Below are positions 17,612 through 26,252 of a DNA stretch of 29,835 nucleotides, piece after piece (positions within the stretch are counted from its first letter, which is position 1; the number at the start of each line of letters is the position of its first letter). The translations under genes were made by a program, and so were the position numbers. The notes under the pieces are model-generated. The model saw only the letters and a list, made by a program, of their open reading frames with translations. It did no database searches and was not told where the DNA came from. This DNA is from CAYLGY01 sp964383325 (GTDB lineage Bacteria; Pseudomonadota; Alphaproteobacteria; Rhizobiales; Rhizobiaceae), in assembly GCA_964383325.1 (NCBI GenBank), contig CAYLGY010000028.1, positions 1 through 29,835 on the forward strand. The letters are read 5' to 3'.

Positions 17612-17829
17612 TCCCTTGTTCCTCGCGCTGATGGCCAAGTCTCCTTCTCTTGCCATGCCCGAAAGAAATCGCCTCCGGCGTGCCGGTTGATACAGAAATG
17701 CATGGCGTGCAGAAGCTGGAGCGAATGCGACTGCCCTTGCGCCTTTTTCTGTCGCAGCGGCAAACTCCCTATTGCATCGATGTGCCGATGTGACCATATT
17801 TCACGAGTCACCCGGGCCGGGCCCCTCTG

Positions 17830-17849
17830 ACAGGCAAGGCGTTGCCTGT
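17830..17849 (+). promoter_or_regulatory. Hairpin upstream of the TerC gene
   Basis: In the 294-nt gap between the divergent aminotransferase and TerC genes, ACAGGCAA (17830-17837) and TTGCCTGT (17842-17849) form a perfect 8-bp stem with a GGCG loop, 56 nt before the TerC ATG. It could be a leader hairpin or an operator. I see no Mn-riboswitch (yybP-ykoY) core and no clear promoter in this gap. Confidence 0.35.
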
Positions 17850-17905
17850 GATGTCGGACCGATCGACAATCGCGCCTCACGCAGCGCAAGCGAAACCCTC
17901 AAATC

Positions 17906-18844
17906 ATGTCCGTTGAAATATGGCTCTGGCCCGGCTTCCTGCTATTCGTAGGCGCAATTCTTTTCTTCGACCTCTTCGTGCTTCACCGCAAGGCACGGGT
18001 CATCACGACCCGCGAGGCCATGATCACCGTCGGCGGCTACGTCTCGCTCGCCATCCTGTTCGGCATCGGCGTGCTTCTGTTTGCCGGGGCGGATCGCGCC
18101 TCGGAATTTGCTACCGGCTACCTGCTGGAACAGGCGCTGTCGATGGACAACATCTTCGTCATCGCCCTGATCTTCACCTATTTCAACGTACCGTCGGAAG
18201 CGCAGCACCGGGTGCTGTTCTACGGAATCGTTGGCGCGATCTTCATGCGACTCTCGCTGATCGTGCCGGGCGTGCATCTGGTCGACAAGTTTCATGTCAT
18301 CGGCATGGCCCTGGGCGCGCTGCTCGTCTATTCGGGCTATCGCATGATGCGTTCGCAGGGCGAATCCATCGATCCGGGCAATAGCCGCATCGTCCGTTTC
18401 CTGCGCCGCTCCGGCCGGGTGACCGATGAATATGAGGGCTCGAAATTCCTGACCCGGCGGCACGGCGTCCTGTACATGACGCCGCTCTTCGTCGTCCTCG
18501 TGACGGTCGAGCTGACCGATCTCGTCTTTGCGATCGACTCGATTCCCGCCGTCCTGGCAATCTCCAACGATCCGTTCATCGTCTTTTCCTCGAACGTCTT
18601 CGCGGTGATGGGGCTGCGCGCGCTCTACTTCGTGCTATCCGGCATGATGCGCGAATTCCGCTACCTCAAGGTCGGGCTGTCGCTTGTCCTCGTCTTCATC
18701 GGTTTCAAGATGATGCTGGTCGAATATGTGCGCGTCCCGTCCTTGCTGGCATTGCTCGTGACCGTTCTGCTGGTCGGCGGCTCGATCCTTGCCTCCATCC
18801 TGCTACCGGCGCCTGCCGAAGCCGGAGAAGACCGTCCTTCCTGA
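17906..18844 (+). CDS. TerC family membrane protein (Alx-like)
   Basis: An integral membrane protein of 312 residues with about nine hydrophobic helices. TerC landmarks with buried acidic residues are present: FFDLFVL, QALSMDNIFVIALI and VELTDLVFAIDSIPA. Family members Alx and TerC are linked to manganese export and to tellurite resistance; the Alx branch is the likelier one because no ter cluster is near. The N-terminus MSVEIWLWPGFL fits the family, though no good ribosome-binding site precedes the ATG. A perfect 8-bp hairpin lies 56 nt upstream. Confidence 0.88.
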   Translation: MSVEIWLWPGFLLFVGAILFFDLFVLHRKARVITTREAMITVGGYVSLAILFGIGVLLFAGADRASEFATGYLLEQALSMDNIFVIALIFTYFNVPSEAQHRVLFYGIVGAIFMRLSLIVPGVHLVDKFHVIGMALGALLVYSGYRMMRSQGESIDPGNSRIVRFLRRSGRVTDEYEGSKFLTRRHGVLYMTPLFVVLVTVELTDLVFAIDSIPAVLAISNDPFIVFSSNVFAVMGLRALYFVLSGMMREFRYLKVGLSLVLVFIGFKMMLVEYVRVPSLLALLVTVLLVGGSILASILLPAPAEAGEDRPS

Positions 18845-19020
18845 CGGGAGATCGCCCGGATCGGCAGGCGGAATCGATCCGAAGCGCGCATGTGGCATCG
18901 GGGCAACACCCATTCTTTAAGCGCTGGGCTATAGATGGACGGCAGGGAGTTGCCAACTTCCCGCCATAAACCCGGCGCACCTCATTTCCATATCAGGAGG
19001 CGCTGCTCTCTTTGCAAGAA

Positions 19021-19047
19021 TATGCCGCTTGCGGAGCGGCATAAGGG
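19021..19047 (+). promoter_or_regulatory. Hairpin adjoining the ilvD ribosome-binding site
   Basis: TATGCCGCT (19021-19029) and AGCGGCATA (19035-19043) form a perfect 9-bp stem with a TGCGG loop. The last base of the 3' arm is the first base of the AAGGG ribosome-binding site (19043-19047), 6 nt before the ilvD ATG. A stable stem here could block or tune ribosome access. No leader peptide rich in Ile, Leu or Val is evident upstream. Confidence 0.5.
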
Positions 19048-19053
19048 TAAGTC

Positions 19054-20784
19054 ATGGACGCGACGAACAAATCGAATCTCAAGTCCCGCCTGCCGAGCCG
19101 CCATGTCACGATGGGGCCATCGCGTGCGCCGCACCGCTCCTATCTCTATGCGATGGGCCTCTCGACCGAAGAGATCAATCAGCCCCTGGTCGGCGTCGCG
19201 AGCTGCTGGAACGAGGCCGCGCCCTGCAATATCTCGCTCATGCGTCAGGCGCAGGTGGTGAAGAAGGGCGTCGCCGCCGCCAATGGTACGCCGCGCGAAT
19301 TCTGCACCATCACCGTCACCGATGGCATTGCCATGGGTCATCAGGGCATGAAGGCCTCGTTGGTGAGCCGCGAAGTGATCGCCGATTCGGTCGAGTTGAC
19401 CATGCGCGGACATTGCTATGATGCGCTGGTCGGGCTTGCCGGCTGCGACAAGTCCCTGCCGGGCATGATGATGGCCATGGTGCGTCTCAACGTCCCGTCG
19501 ATCTTCATCTATGGCGGCTCGATCCTGCCCGGCACCTATCGCGGCCGCGAGATCACCGTGCAGGATGTGTTCGAGGCCGTCGGCCAGCATTCCGTCGGCA
19601 CGATCGACGATGCCGACCTTCTGGAAATCGAGCAGGCGGCCTGTCCGTCGGCGGGCTCCTGTGGCGCCCAGTTCACCGCCAACACGATGGCCACGGTTGC
19701 GGAGGCGATTGGTCTCGCGCTGCCCTATTCATGCGGCGCGCCTGCGCCCTACGAGATGCGTGACCGGTTCAATTACGCGACCGGCATGCAGATCATGGAT
19801 CTGGTGGTGAAGAACATCCGGCCGCGCGACATCGTTACGCGCAAGGCGCTGGAAAACGCCGCGACCGTTGTGTCCGCATCGGGCGGCTCGACCAATGCGG
19901 CGCTGCACCTGCCGGCGATTGCGCATGAATGCGGCATCGAGTTCGACCTGTTCGACGTTGCCGAGATCTTCCGCAGGACCCCCTACATTGCCGATCTGAA
20001 GCCGGGTGGCAGATATGTCGCCAAGGACATGTTCGAGGCGGGCGGCATTCCGCTGCTGATGAAGACCCTGCTCGACCATGGCTATCTCCATGGCGATTGC
20101 CTCACTGTCACAGGTCGCACCATTGCCGAAAATCTCGCCGGCGTGCCCTGGAACGACCAGCAGGATGTCGTTCGCCCCGCCAGCAATCCGATCACCGCCA
20201 CCGGCGGCGTTGTCGGTCTCAAGGGCAATCTTGCGCCCGATGGCGCCATCGTGAAGGTGGCGGGGATGTCGCGGCTGGAATTCACCGGCCCGGCACGCTG
20301 TTTCGATTCGGAGGAAGAATGTTTCGAGGCCGTCTCGCAACGGCGCTACGAAAAAGGCGAAGTGCTGGTGATCCGCTATGAGGGTCCGAAGGGCGGTCCC
20401 GGAATGCGCGAGATGCTTTCCACGACGGCCGCACTCTATGGCCAGGGCATGGGCAGCGAAGTGGCGTTGATTACCGATGGCCGGTTCTCCGGAGCCACGC
20501 GCGGCTTCTGCATCGGCCATGTCGGACCGGAGGCGGCGGTCGGCGGCCCGATCGCCCTGCTTCGCGATGGCGACATCATCCGGATCGATGCGGTCAAGGG
20601 CACGCTGGACGTCGAATTGTCGGATGCCGAGCTGGCCGAACGCGCCCGGAACTGGCAGCCGCGCGAGACGGATTGCCAATCGGGCGCGATCTGGAAATAT
20701 GCGCAGGGCGTCGGCCCGGCGCGCCATGGCGCAGTCACCCACCCGGGCGGGGCGAAAGAAACCCTCTGTTATGCTGATGTCTAG
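19054..20784 (+). CDS. ilvD: Dihydroxy-acid dehydratase
   Basis: Iron-sulfur dehydratase of branched-chain amino acid synthesis; it turns 2,3-dihydroxy-isovalerate and -methylvalerate into the 2-oxo acids. At 576 residues it has full IlvD length. Candidate cluster ligands are C58 (AAPCN), C131 (GCDKS, with K133) and C203 (SAGSCGAQF). The GRFSG and GHVGPEA segments of the C-terminal domain are also present. ATG at 19054 has AAGGG 6 nt upstream, next to a 9-bp hairpin. The 3' end overlaps the start of exoR by 14 nt, so the two are translationally coupled. Confidence 0.95.
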   Translation: MDATNKSNLKSRLPSRHVTMGPSRAPHRSYLYAMGLSTEEINQPLVGVASCWNEAAPCNISLMRQAQVVKKGVAAANGTPREFCTITVTDGIAMGHQGMKASLVSREVIADSVELTMRGHCYDALVGLAGCDKSLPGMMMAMVRLNVPSIFIYGGSILPGTYRGREITVQDVFEAVGQHSVGTIDDADLLEIEQAACPSAGSCGAQFTANTMATVAEAIGLALPYSCGAPAPYEMRDRFNYATGMQIMDLVVKNIRPRDIVTRKALENAATVVSASGGSTNAALHLPAIAHECGIEFDLFDVAEIFRRTPYIADLKPGGRYVAKDMFEAGGIPLLMKTLLDHGYLHGDCLTVTGRTIAENLAGVPWNDQQDVVRPASNPITATGGVVGLKGNLAPDGAIVKVAGMSRLEFTGPARCFDSEEECFEAVSQRRYEKGEVLVIRYEGPKGGPGMREMLSTTAALYGQGMGSEVALITDGRFSGATRGFCIGHVGPEAAVGGPIALLRDGDIIRIDAVKGTLDVELSDAELAERARNWQPRETDCQSGAIWKYAQGVGPARHGAVTHPGGAKETLCYADV

Positions 20785-21565
20785 AGTAACCCATCTTGCC
20801 GCATTGAGTGCCGTCACCGCCCTGCTGCTCGCCGGACTGCCCGCCCATGGGCAATCCTTCGACCGGCAGGCCGCCGAATCGGACAAGCAGAGTCCATGGG
20901 CCGTATTCCGCTTCGGCTACTCGGCCTATCAGCGCGGCGAGATGAAGGATGCCGTCGAAGCCTATCGCTATGCCGCCGAAAAGGGGCAGCTTGGCGCGAC
21001 GTGGAAGCTCGGCCGGATGTATGCCGAAGGCGATGGCGTGCCGCGTGACGATTACGAGGCGTTCAAGTTCTTCAATACGATTGCCGCGCAGGATGTCGAG
21101 CCCGGCAGCCCGGATGAGGCCTATGTGTCCGACGCGCTGGTCGCGGTGGCCTCCTATCTGCGCACCGGCATTCCCGGCACGCCGGTGGTCGGCAATCCGG
21201 CCGCGGCCCAGGATTACTACATGCGCGCTGCCGCCCATTACCGCAATCCTGTCGCGCAGTTCGAGATGGGCCGGATGTATCTTCTCGGCGAGGGCGTGCG
21301 CCCCAATGTCAAGCAGGCTGGACGCTGGCTGCATCTTGCCGCCGAGAAGGGCCATTTCGGCGCCCAGGCCCTCCTCGGAAATCTCCTGTATCAGAGCGGC
21401 AAGGTCGTTCGCGGCCTCGCCCTGATGACCGCAGCGCTGGAACAGGCCAGTTCGGCCGACCAGCAATGGATCCGCAACATGCAGGAAGAGGCCTTTGCCC
21501 TTGCGGCAGAGAACGATCGCCGCACGGCGATCGCGCTTTCGCAGGATATCCTCAACGGAAAATAG
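20771..21565 (+). CDS. exoR: ExoR-like periplasmic Sel1-repeat regulator
   Basis: A 264-residue exported protein with Sel1/TPR-like repeats. The signal peptide ends at LPAHGQS. Repeats are visible at AVEAYRYAAEKGQLGATWKLGRMYAEGDGVPRD and around AQFEMGRMYLLGEGV and AGRWLHLAAEKGHFGAQALLGNLL (described by segment). The order of segments, including RGLALMTAALEQ and QEEAFALAAENDRR, matches rhizobial ExoR. In Sinorhizobium, ExoR binds and restrains the ExoS sensor kinase in the periplasm, controlling succinoglycan, motility and acid response through ChvI. The start overlaps ilvD (ATG 20771; 20777 also possible). No exoS/chvI genes are in the window. Confidence 0.85.
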   Translation: MLMSRVTHLAALSAVTALLLAGLPAHGQSFDRQAAESDKQSPWAVFRFGYSAYQRGEMKDAVEAYRYAAEKGQLGATWKLGRMYAEGDGVPRDDYEAFKFFNTIAAQDVEPGSPDEAYVSDALVAVASYLRTGIPGTPVVGNPAAAQDYYMRAAAHYRNPVAQFEMGRMYLLGEGVRPNVKQAGRWLHLAAEKGHFGAQALLGNLLYQSGKVVRGLALMTAALEQASSADQQWIRNMQEEAFALAAENDRRTAIALSQDILNGK

Positions 21566-21580
21566 CGCTCGCGCCCGGCC

Positions 21581-22372
21581 TCAGCGCAGTGCGAGATCAA
21601 GGCGGACGCCGACCGGCACGTGATCGGACGGCCGTTCCCAGGCGCGCACATGCCGGTCGATCATGGCGGATTCCAGGAGGTTGGCCGCTTCCGGCGAGAG
21701 CAGCAGGTGGTCGATGCGGATACCGTTGTCCTTCTGCCACGCACCGGCCTGGTAGTCCCAGAAGGTATAGAGATCGGTGGCGTCGCTGCAGGCCCGGATG
21801 GCGTCGGTCATGCCCAGATTCAGCAGGCGGCGCAGCGCCGCCCGGCTTTCGGGCCGATAGAGCGCATCGCCGACCCATCCGGCAATGTTGCGGGCGTCCT
21901 CCGGCTGGGGAATGACATTGTAGTCCCCGGCAAGGACCAGTGGCTCCTCGAGGAGCAGGCGCTGCCTTGTCCAGTCCTCCAGCCGCGCCATCCAGCCAAG
22001 CTTGTAGGCAAATTTGTCCGAAGCGACCGGATTGCCGTTCGGCAGGTAGAGCGATACCACCCGCAAAGCGCTGCCGGCCACCGAGAACACGCCCTCCATG
22101 AAGCGGGCCTGAACATCCTCTCCGTCGCCAGCGAGGCCGCGTCTGACTTCGTCGAAGGGCAGGCGCGACAGGATCGCGACGCCGTTGAATCCCTTTTGCC
22201 CATGGGTTTCGATATTGTAGCCGAGGGCCTCGATGTTCTCGCGCGGAAAGGCCGCGTCCTCGCACTTGATTTCCTGCAGGCAGACAATGTCTGCCTCGCT
22301 TTCCTTCAGCCAGGCCAGCAGATTGTCGATGCGCGCGCGCACGCCATTGATGTTCCAGGTGACGATTTTCAT
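21581..22372 (-). CDS. xthA: Exodeoxyribonuclease III
   Basis: AP endonuclease and 3'-5' exonuclease of base excision repair, 263 residues. Catalytic landmarks: N7 in WNINGVR, E34 in CLQEIK, YLPNGNP, GDYNVIP, RIDHLLLS and the C-terminal SDHVPV histidine. The start at 22372 overlaps the stop of the upstream secreted-protein gene as ATGA, so it is coupled to it. It meets exoR tail to tail with only 15 nt between, leaving no room for a separate terminator hairpin. Confidence 0.95.
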   Translation of the reverse strand: MKIVTWNINGVRARIDNLLAWLKESEADIVCLQEIKCEDAAFPRENIEALGYNIETHGQKGFNGVAILSRLPFDEVRRGLAGDGEDVQARFMEGVFSVAGSALRVVSLYLPNGNPVASDKFAYKLGWMARLEDWTRQRLLLEEPLVLAGDYNVIPQPEDARNIAGWVGDALYRPESRAALRRLLNLGMTDAIRACSDATDLYTFWDYQAGAWQKDNGIRIDHLLLSPEAANLLESAMIDRHVRAWERPSDHVPVGVRLDLALR

Positions 22373-22920
22373 CGTCCGTCGGAGAGGCTGCCGGTTGCAG
22401 TCATCTGGCTGGACCGTTTCAGGCTCATGCCGATGACTGGTACGAGTTCGTCATTGACGCGCACCGAGACGGTCACGTTCATCGTGTTCTCGTCGGGGAG
22501 CCGGGCCAGCATGGCGCCATTCAACTTGTCGCGGTTGAGCCCGAAAACGACCCGCTCGCCATCGATCGTTCCCGATACGATGTCGAGGCCCGCGCCGGCG
22601 CTGCCATCCATGAACACGCCCCGGTAATGCTTGCCCTTGCGTTCCACCTTCGCCGACATCTTCTGGGTGAAGACGCCCACTCGGCACGCGCCATCCAGGG
22701 ACATGCCCGTAGCCTTCTTTGGCGTCGCGCCGGTGAAATTGCAGGTGAACCGGGTCCCCTTGTACTTACCGGCAACCACTTCCCCGGGGCCGGTCCAGGT
22801 GCCTTCGACCTGTTTGAAGAACTTGCCGTCGCGATCCTGCGCCATTGCCGGCGCGGCCAGACCGGCTGCAAGAGCCGTCACCAGAACAGGCCCGGAAATC
22901 AGGCGAAGGCAAATTTGCAT
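22369..22920 (-). CDS. Secreted protein of unknown function
   Basis: I do not recognise a family. The 183-residue product has a clear signal peptide (hydrophobic core VLVTALAAGLA, cleavage likely after APAMAQ). The mature part is short-strand rich, with Gly, Lys and Thr (QVEGTWTGPGEVVAGKYKGTRF, CNFTGATPKKATGMSLDGACRVG), suggesting a small beta-barrel or beta-sandwich. Two cysteines (in FTCNF and GACRV) could form a disulfide in the periplasm. The stop overlaps the xthA start (ATGA), so one mRNA serves both. A TTAACCAT motif lies about 70 nt upstream. The function and the reason for pairing with a DNA-repair gene are unknown. Confidence 0.8.
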   Translation of the reverse strand: MQICLRLISGPVLVTALAAGLAAPAMAQDRDGKFFKQVEGTWTGPGEVVAGKYKGTRFTCNFTGATPKKATGMSLDGACRVGVFTQKMSAKVERKGKHYRGVFMDGSAGAGLDIVSGTIDGERVVFGLNRDKLNGAMLARLPDENTMNVTVSVRVNDELVPVIGMSLKRSSQMTATGSLSDGR

Positions 22921-22986
22921 CGGACAGATCCATTCCTTGCGCGGGTGGAATCGGACACCCCACTTTGATCGCCAGCTTGCCGAAGA

Positions 22987-22994
22987 ATGGTTAA
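22987..22994 (-). promoter_or_regulatory. TTAACCAT motif (possible CtrA half-site)
   Basis: Read on the minus strand this is TTAACCAT, like a CtrA recognition half-site in alphaproteobacteria. It lies about 67 nt upstream of the secreted-protein gene that leads into xthA. The second TTAA half at 7-nt spacing is absent, so the call is weak. Confidence 0.2.
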
Positions 22995-23048
22995 TCCTTT
23001 CTCTACAGCGGCACGGCTAGAATGTAAGAAGTTGCGCACTTTCGCATA

Positions 23049-24113
23049 TCAAGCCTTGTTACGCTCGGTAACTCTGGATGAAGAGGTCAGGCCCGGCAGG
23101 AAATCGCTCATGCCCGGCCGCCGCAGCGCATGAAAGGGAAGGGGGCGCACCGTCTCGATGGCGGCAATGCCGATGCGCACCGTCATCAGCCCGTTGATGA
23201 CGCCTTCGCCGAGACGGGCGGAGAGACGGGCGGCGAGGCCCTGGCCGACGAGCTGCTGCACCAGGCTGTCGCCAATGGCAATCGACCCGGTGACGGCAAG
23301 ATGGCCGATCACGTCGCGGACCAGCTTGAGGAAGCCGAGGCCGCCGGGCCTGCCGCCATAATGCTGCGACAGGCGGCGAATCATCCGGCTGGCCTCATAG
23401 AGCACGAAGGCGAGATCGACGACCGCGCGCGGGCTGACCGCCGTGACGACGGAAACGCGCTTGGCTGAATCCATCACGATGGCGCGCGCCTCGCGGTCGA
23501 GCCCGGCCAGCAATTCCTTTTCTGCAAGTGCCAGCAGGTCTGCAGGGTCGACGACTTCGCCGCTTGTATCTTCCATGCGTCGCCGGCCGCCGGCCGTGGC
23601 CGGGTTGGCGGCAAGCAGGGCAGCAACGCCATCGACAAGGCGGCGCGCTGCGGCGTGATCCTTGCTTTCCAGGGCAGCAATGGCTTGCTTGCGCAAGCGC
23701 GCCACCGAGCGCAGGCGCAGGATGGCCAGCATTTCGCGCATTACCAGCCCGGCCAGGGCCAGGGCGGCGATGGTGGCAATCGCGACGGCGCTCCAGCCGA
23801 GCCAGTCGGCGCGGGCGAACAGGTCGCGGATCAGCCGATCCGTCCACAGGCCGAGGGCGAGCGAGACCAGCAGCGTGAAGGCGGTGAGAAAGATCGTGCC
23901 CCAGGCGATGCCGCGCCGCCGGCCGCGGGCCATCCGATCCATGCCGTCGGCCGGCGCCTCGCGCTCGAACGCGTCGATCTCGTCCATGACGATGCGCACG
24001 GCATCGAGATCGCGAATGGCCTCGGGCGGACGCGCCCGCGCGCGGGCCTGCGGCCCGGAATCCTCTGCCTGCCCCTTCATCGGAAAGGCGGCTGGGCTGC
24101 GCGGCGGCTTCAT
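23049..24113 (-). CDS. ycjF: YcjF family membrane protein (TIGR01620)
   Basis: A 354-residue inner-membrane protein of the YcjF/DUF697 type. The N-terminal third is charged and cytoplasmic, followed by two helices (about residues 69-91 and 104-126). The C-terminal region with GGRPGGLGFLKLVRDVIGHLAVTG and the RIGIAAIETVRPLPF segment is the conserved family part. The start at 24113 overlaps the ycjX stop (ATGA). In E. coli ycjX and ycjF are also neighbours in a stress-induced operon; the molecular role of YcjF is not established. Confidence 0.88.
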   Translation of the reverse strand: MKPPRSPAAFPMKGQAEDSGPQARARARPPEAIRDLDAVRIVMDEIDAFEREAPADGMDRMARGRRRGIAWGTIFLTAFTLLVSLALGLWTDRLIRDLFARADWLGWSAVAIATIAALALAGLVMREMLAILRLRSVARLRKQAIAALESKDHAAARRLVDGVAALLAANPATAGGRRRMEDTSGEVVDPADLLALAEKELLAGLDREARAIVMDSAKRVSVVTAVSPRAVVDLAFVLYEASRMIRRLSQHYGGRPGGLGFLKLVRDVIGHLAVTGSIAIGDSLVQQLVGQGLAARLSARLGEGVINGLMTVRIGIAAIETVRPLPFHALRRPGMSDFLPGLTSSSRVTERNKA

Positions 24114-25567
24114 GCGAGCTTGTCTCCGAGCAGGAACTCCAGGGCCCGGTCGAGACGGACATGCGGCAGCGAGAGCGCAACCCCTTCCGCCGTACGTTCG
24201 AGTTCGGGCGGCCGGAAACGGACAAAGCGCAATTGCGGAAAGTCGGCCGGCATCTCCGTCTCGCTGAAGGCGATCCCCGCAGCAGGCAGGTCGCCAGGAA
24301 ATATTGCGGTTTCAGTCCGGCCGTCGAACCGCTCGCTGCCCAGCGTTTCACCCTCGATCGGCGTGCCGATGATGACGGGCAGCGTCTCGGACCCGCGCGT
24401 CACGCTTCCCTCCCGCGTCGCCCGGACGGCGGCCATGGCCAGCGCCTCGACCCTGGCGCCAGAGAAATCCGCTGCCTTGATCGAGCGCGCAACGAGCGAC
24501 CTGACGATGGCCTGCAGGCGGTCATGGCTCTCGTGATGCAGGTGATCCGCCTTGGTCGCGGCGACGAGGATGCGGTCGATCCGGCGCGTGAACAGCCCGG
24601 TCAGCCAGCCGGTTCGCCCGTGCCGGAAGCAGGCCATGATCTCGTTCAGCGCCCGTTGCAGGTCAGCCATCGCCGCCGGGCCGGCATTGAGCGCCTGCAG
24701 CGCGTCGATCAGGATGATCTGCCGGTCGAGCCGGGCGACATGCTCGCGAAAGAAGGGCCGGACGACATAGGTCTTGTAGGATTCGTAGCGGCGTTTCATC
24801 ATGGCGTGAAAGGAGCCGGAGCGCGCGGGCCGATCCGGCTTGGGCAGGGGCGCGAAGGTCAGGGCAGGCGACCCCTCCAGATCGCCGGGCATGAGGAAGC
24901 GTCCAGGCGGCAGGGTCGAGAGGGCGCGCGAATCTTCCTTGCAGGCGCGCAGATAGGCGGTGAAGGCTTGCGCAAGTCGCTGCGCTTCCGGCTCGTCCGG
25001 TGCGCCATGCGGATCGATCGCGTCGGCAATGGCCAGCCATTCCCGCGCCAGCGCGGCGCGCGCCGGCAGGCGCGCCAGTTCGAGTGCATGGGCGGAGAAT
25101 TCCTCATAGGAGCGGGCGAGCAGCGGCAGGTCGAGCAGCCATTCCCCCGGATAATCCACAATGTCGAGATGCAGCCGGCCACGCGACAGCATCCGCGACA
25201 TCGCTGAACCCGATTCGAACTCGATCGTCAGCCGCAATTCGGAAATCTGCCGCGTCGATTCCGGCCAGCGCCGCTCCGTGACCAGGGTGTGGACATGATC
25301 CTCGACCTGGAAGCGCGGCACATTGTCGTCGGGCTGTTCCTGCAGCCAGGCTCTGGCAATGCGACCGCTGCGCATCGCCTCGAACATCGGGAGCCGGCCG
25401 CCATGGATCAGATTGTGCACGAGGGCCGTGATGAAAACAGTCTTTCCGGCCCTCGAAAGCCCTGTCACGCCAAGCCGCAGCGTGGGCGTCACCACGCCGG
25501 AGGCCCGATCCTGCAGCGTATCCAGTGCGATCCGCGCCTCGTCGGTGATCGTGGTCAGCTTTGCCAA
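24110..25567 (-). CDS. ycjX: YcjX family P-loop GTPase-like protein
   Basis: A 485-residue DUF463 protein with a Walker A loop GLSRAGKT (residues 36-43) and DIVDYPGEWLLDLPLL as the likely switch II region (DxxG type). VAATKADHL is a good candidate for the nucleotide-specificity (xKxD) motif. Members bind guanine nucleotides and are stress-related; the substrate and role are not settled. It is translationally coupled to ycjF and lies 62 nt downstream of the SixA-like gene on the same strand. Confidence 0.9.
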   Translation of the reverse strand: MAKLTTITDEARIALDTLQDRASGVVTPTLRLGVTGLSRAGKTVFITALVHNLIHGGRLPMFEAMRSGRIARAWLQEQPDDNVPRFQVEDHVHTLVTERRWPESTRQISELRLTIEFESGSAMSRMLSRGRLHLDIVDYPGEWLLDLPLLARSYEEFSAHALELARLPARAALAREWLAIADAIDPHGAPDEPEAQRLAQAFTAYLRACKEDSRALSTLPPGRFLMPGDLEGSPALTFAPLPKPDRPARSGSFHAMMKRRYESYKTYVVRPFFREHVARLDRQIILIDALQALNAGPAAMADLQRALNEIMACFRHGRTGWLTGLFTRRIDRILVAATKADHLHHESHDRLQAIVRSLVARSIKAADFSGARVEALAMAAVRATREGSVTRGSETLPVIIGTPIEGETLGSERFDGRTETAIFPGDLPAAGIAFSETEMPADFPQLRFVRFRPPELERTAEGVALSLPHVRLDRALEFLLGDKLA

Positions 25568-25629
25568 TGGGTGCTTCGTCCTGCTGCGAGTGTACTCGAT
25601 ATAGGTGAGGGGCCGGTCGGTGCAAAGAC

Positions 25630-26145
25630 TCAGCGGACCGCCAGCGGCGAGCCGGGCGCAAGAAACGCTTCCAGCCTGCCCGAGCCCGGCTCGATCTCGG
25701 CAAGGTTCCCTTCGAAGGTGAGTACCGCCAGTCCGGCAGTCGGAAAGCCGCGACGGAGCGCGGCGATGAGCTGCGGATCGCCGCTGCCGGCAAGCGCCAG
25801 CGTAAGGTCCTCCAGCATCGGATTATGCCCGACCAGCAACAATGCGCGCGCGCCATGGGCCGCCTGCACGGCCCGCAAATACCGTACCGCATCGGAATTG
25901 TAGAGCGAATCCTCACGGGTCACCGGGATATCGCCGATGAAGTCGGACATCTCCTCGAGCGTTTCAATGGCACGCAGCGCCGTTGACGAAAGGATTGCGT
26001 CCGGCAGCAGGCCGGCCGCGCGCATCGCCTCGGCGAGCAGTCGCGCCTCCTTGCGGCCGCTCTCGGTCAGGGAACGGTCGAAGTCGCGGGCGCCGGCGCT
26101 TGCCCAGCCGGCGCGGGCATGGCGCAGAAGCATCAGTCGGGTCAT
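25630..26145 (-). CDS. SixA-like phosphohistidine phosphatase
   Basis: A 171-residue protein of the histidine-phosphatase branch. The catalytic motif LRHARAG (H9, RHG-type) is at the N-terminus, and the second conserved histidine is in VGHNPMLED. The short single-domain form matches SixA, which removes phosphate from histidine phosphotransfer proteins. A target in the CckA-ChpT relay or in the nitrogen PTS is possible but not shown. It is divergent from dksA, with a 169-bp shared upstream region. Confidence 0.85.
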   Translation of the reverse strand: MTRLMLLRHARAGWASAGARDFDRSLTESGRKEARLLAEAMRAAGLLPDAILSSTALRAIETLEEMSDFIGDIPVTREDSLYNSDAVRYLRAVQAAHGARALLLVGHNPMLEDLTLALAGSGDPQLIAALRRGFPTAGLAVLTFEGNLAEIEPGSGRLEAFLAPGSPLAVR

Positions 26146-26252
26146 GCGCGCCTATCCTCCCTTTCGGCGATGCGCGGGCCGGGACGATCTTCGCCCGCGC
26201 CGATCTATCGCAGCCACATTACATGAGCGGTGTTTATCACGAAGCTTTGCCC

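Noticed and set aside
17612..17905. Manganese (yybP-ykoY) riboswitch before TerC
   Set aside because: The conserved core sequences are not visible; only a simple hairpin is present.
21620..22627. 335-codon plus-strand frame across xthA
   Set aside because: Antisense to xthA; no domain or start signal.
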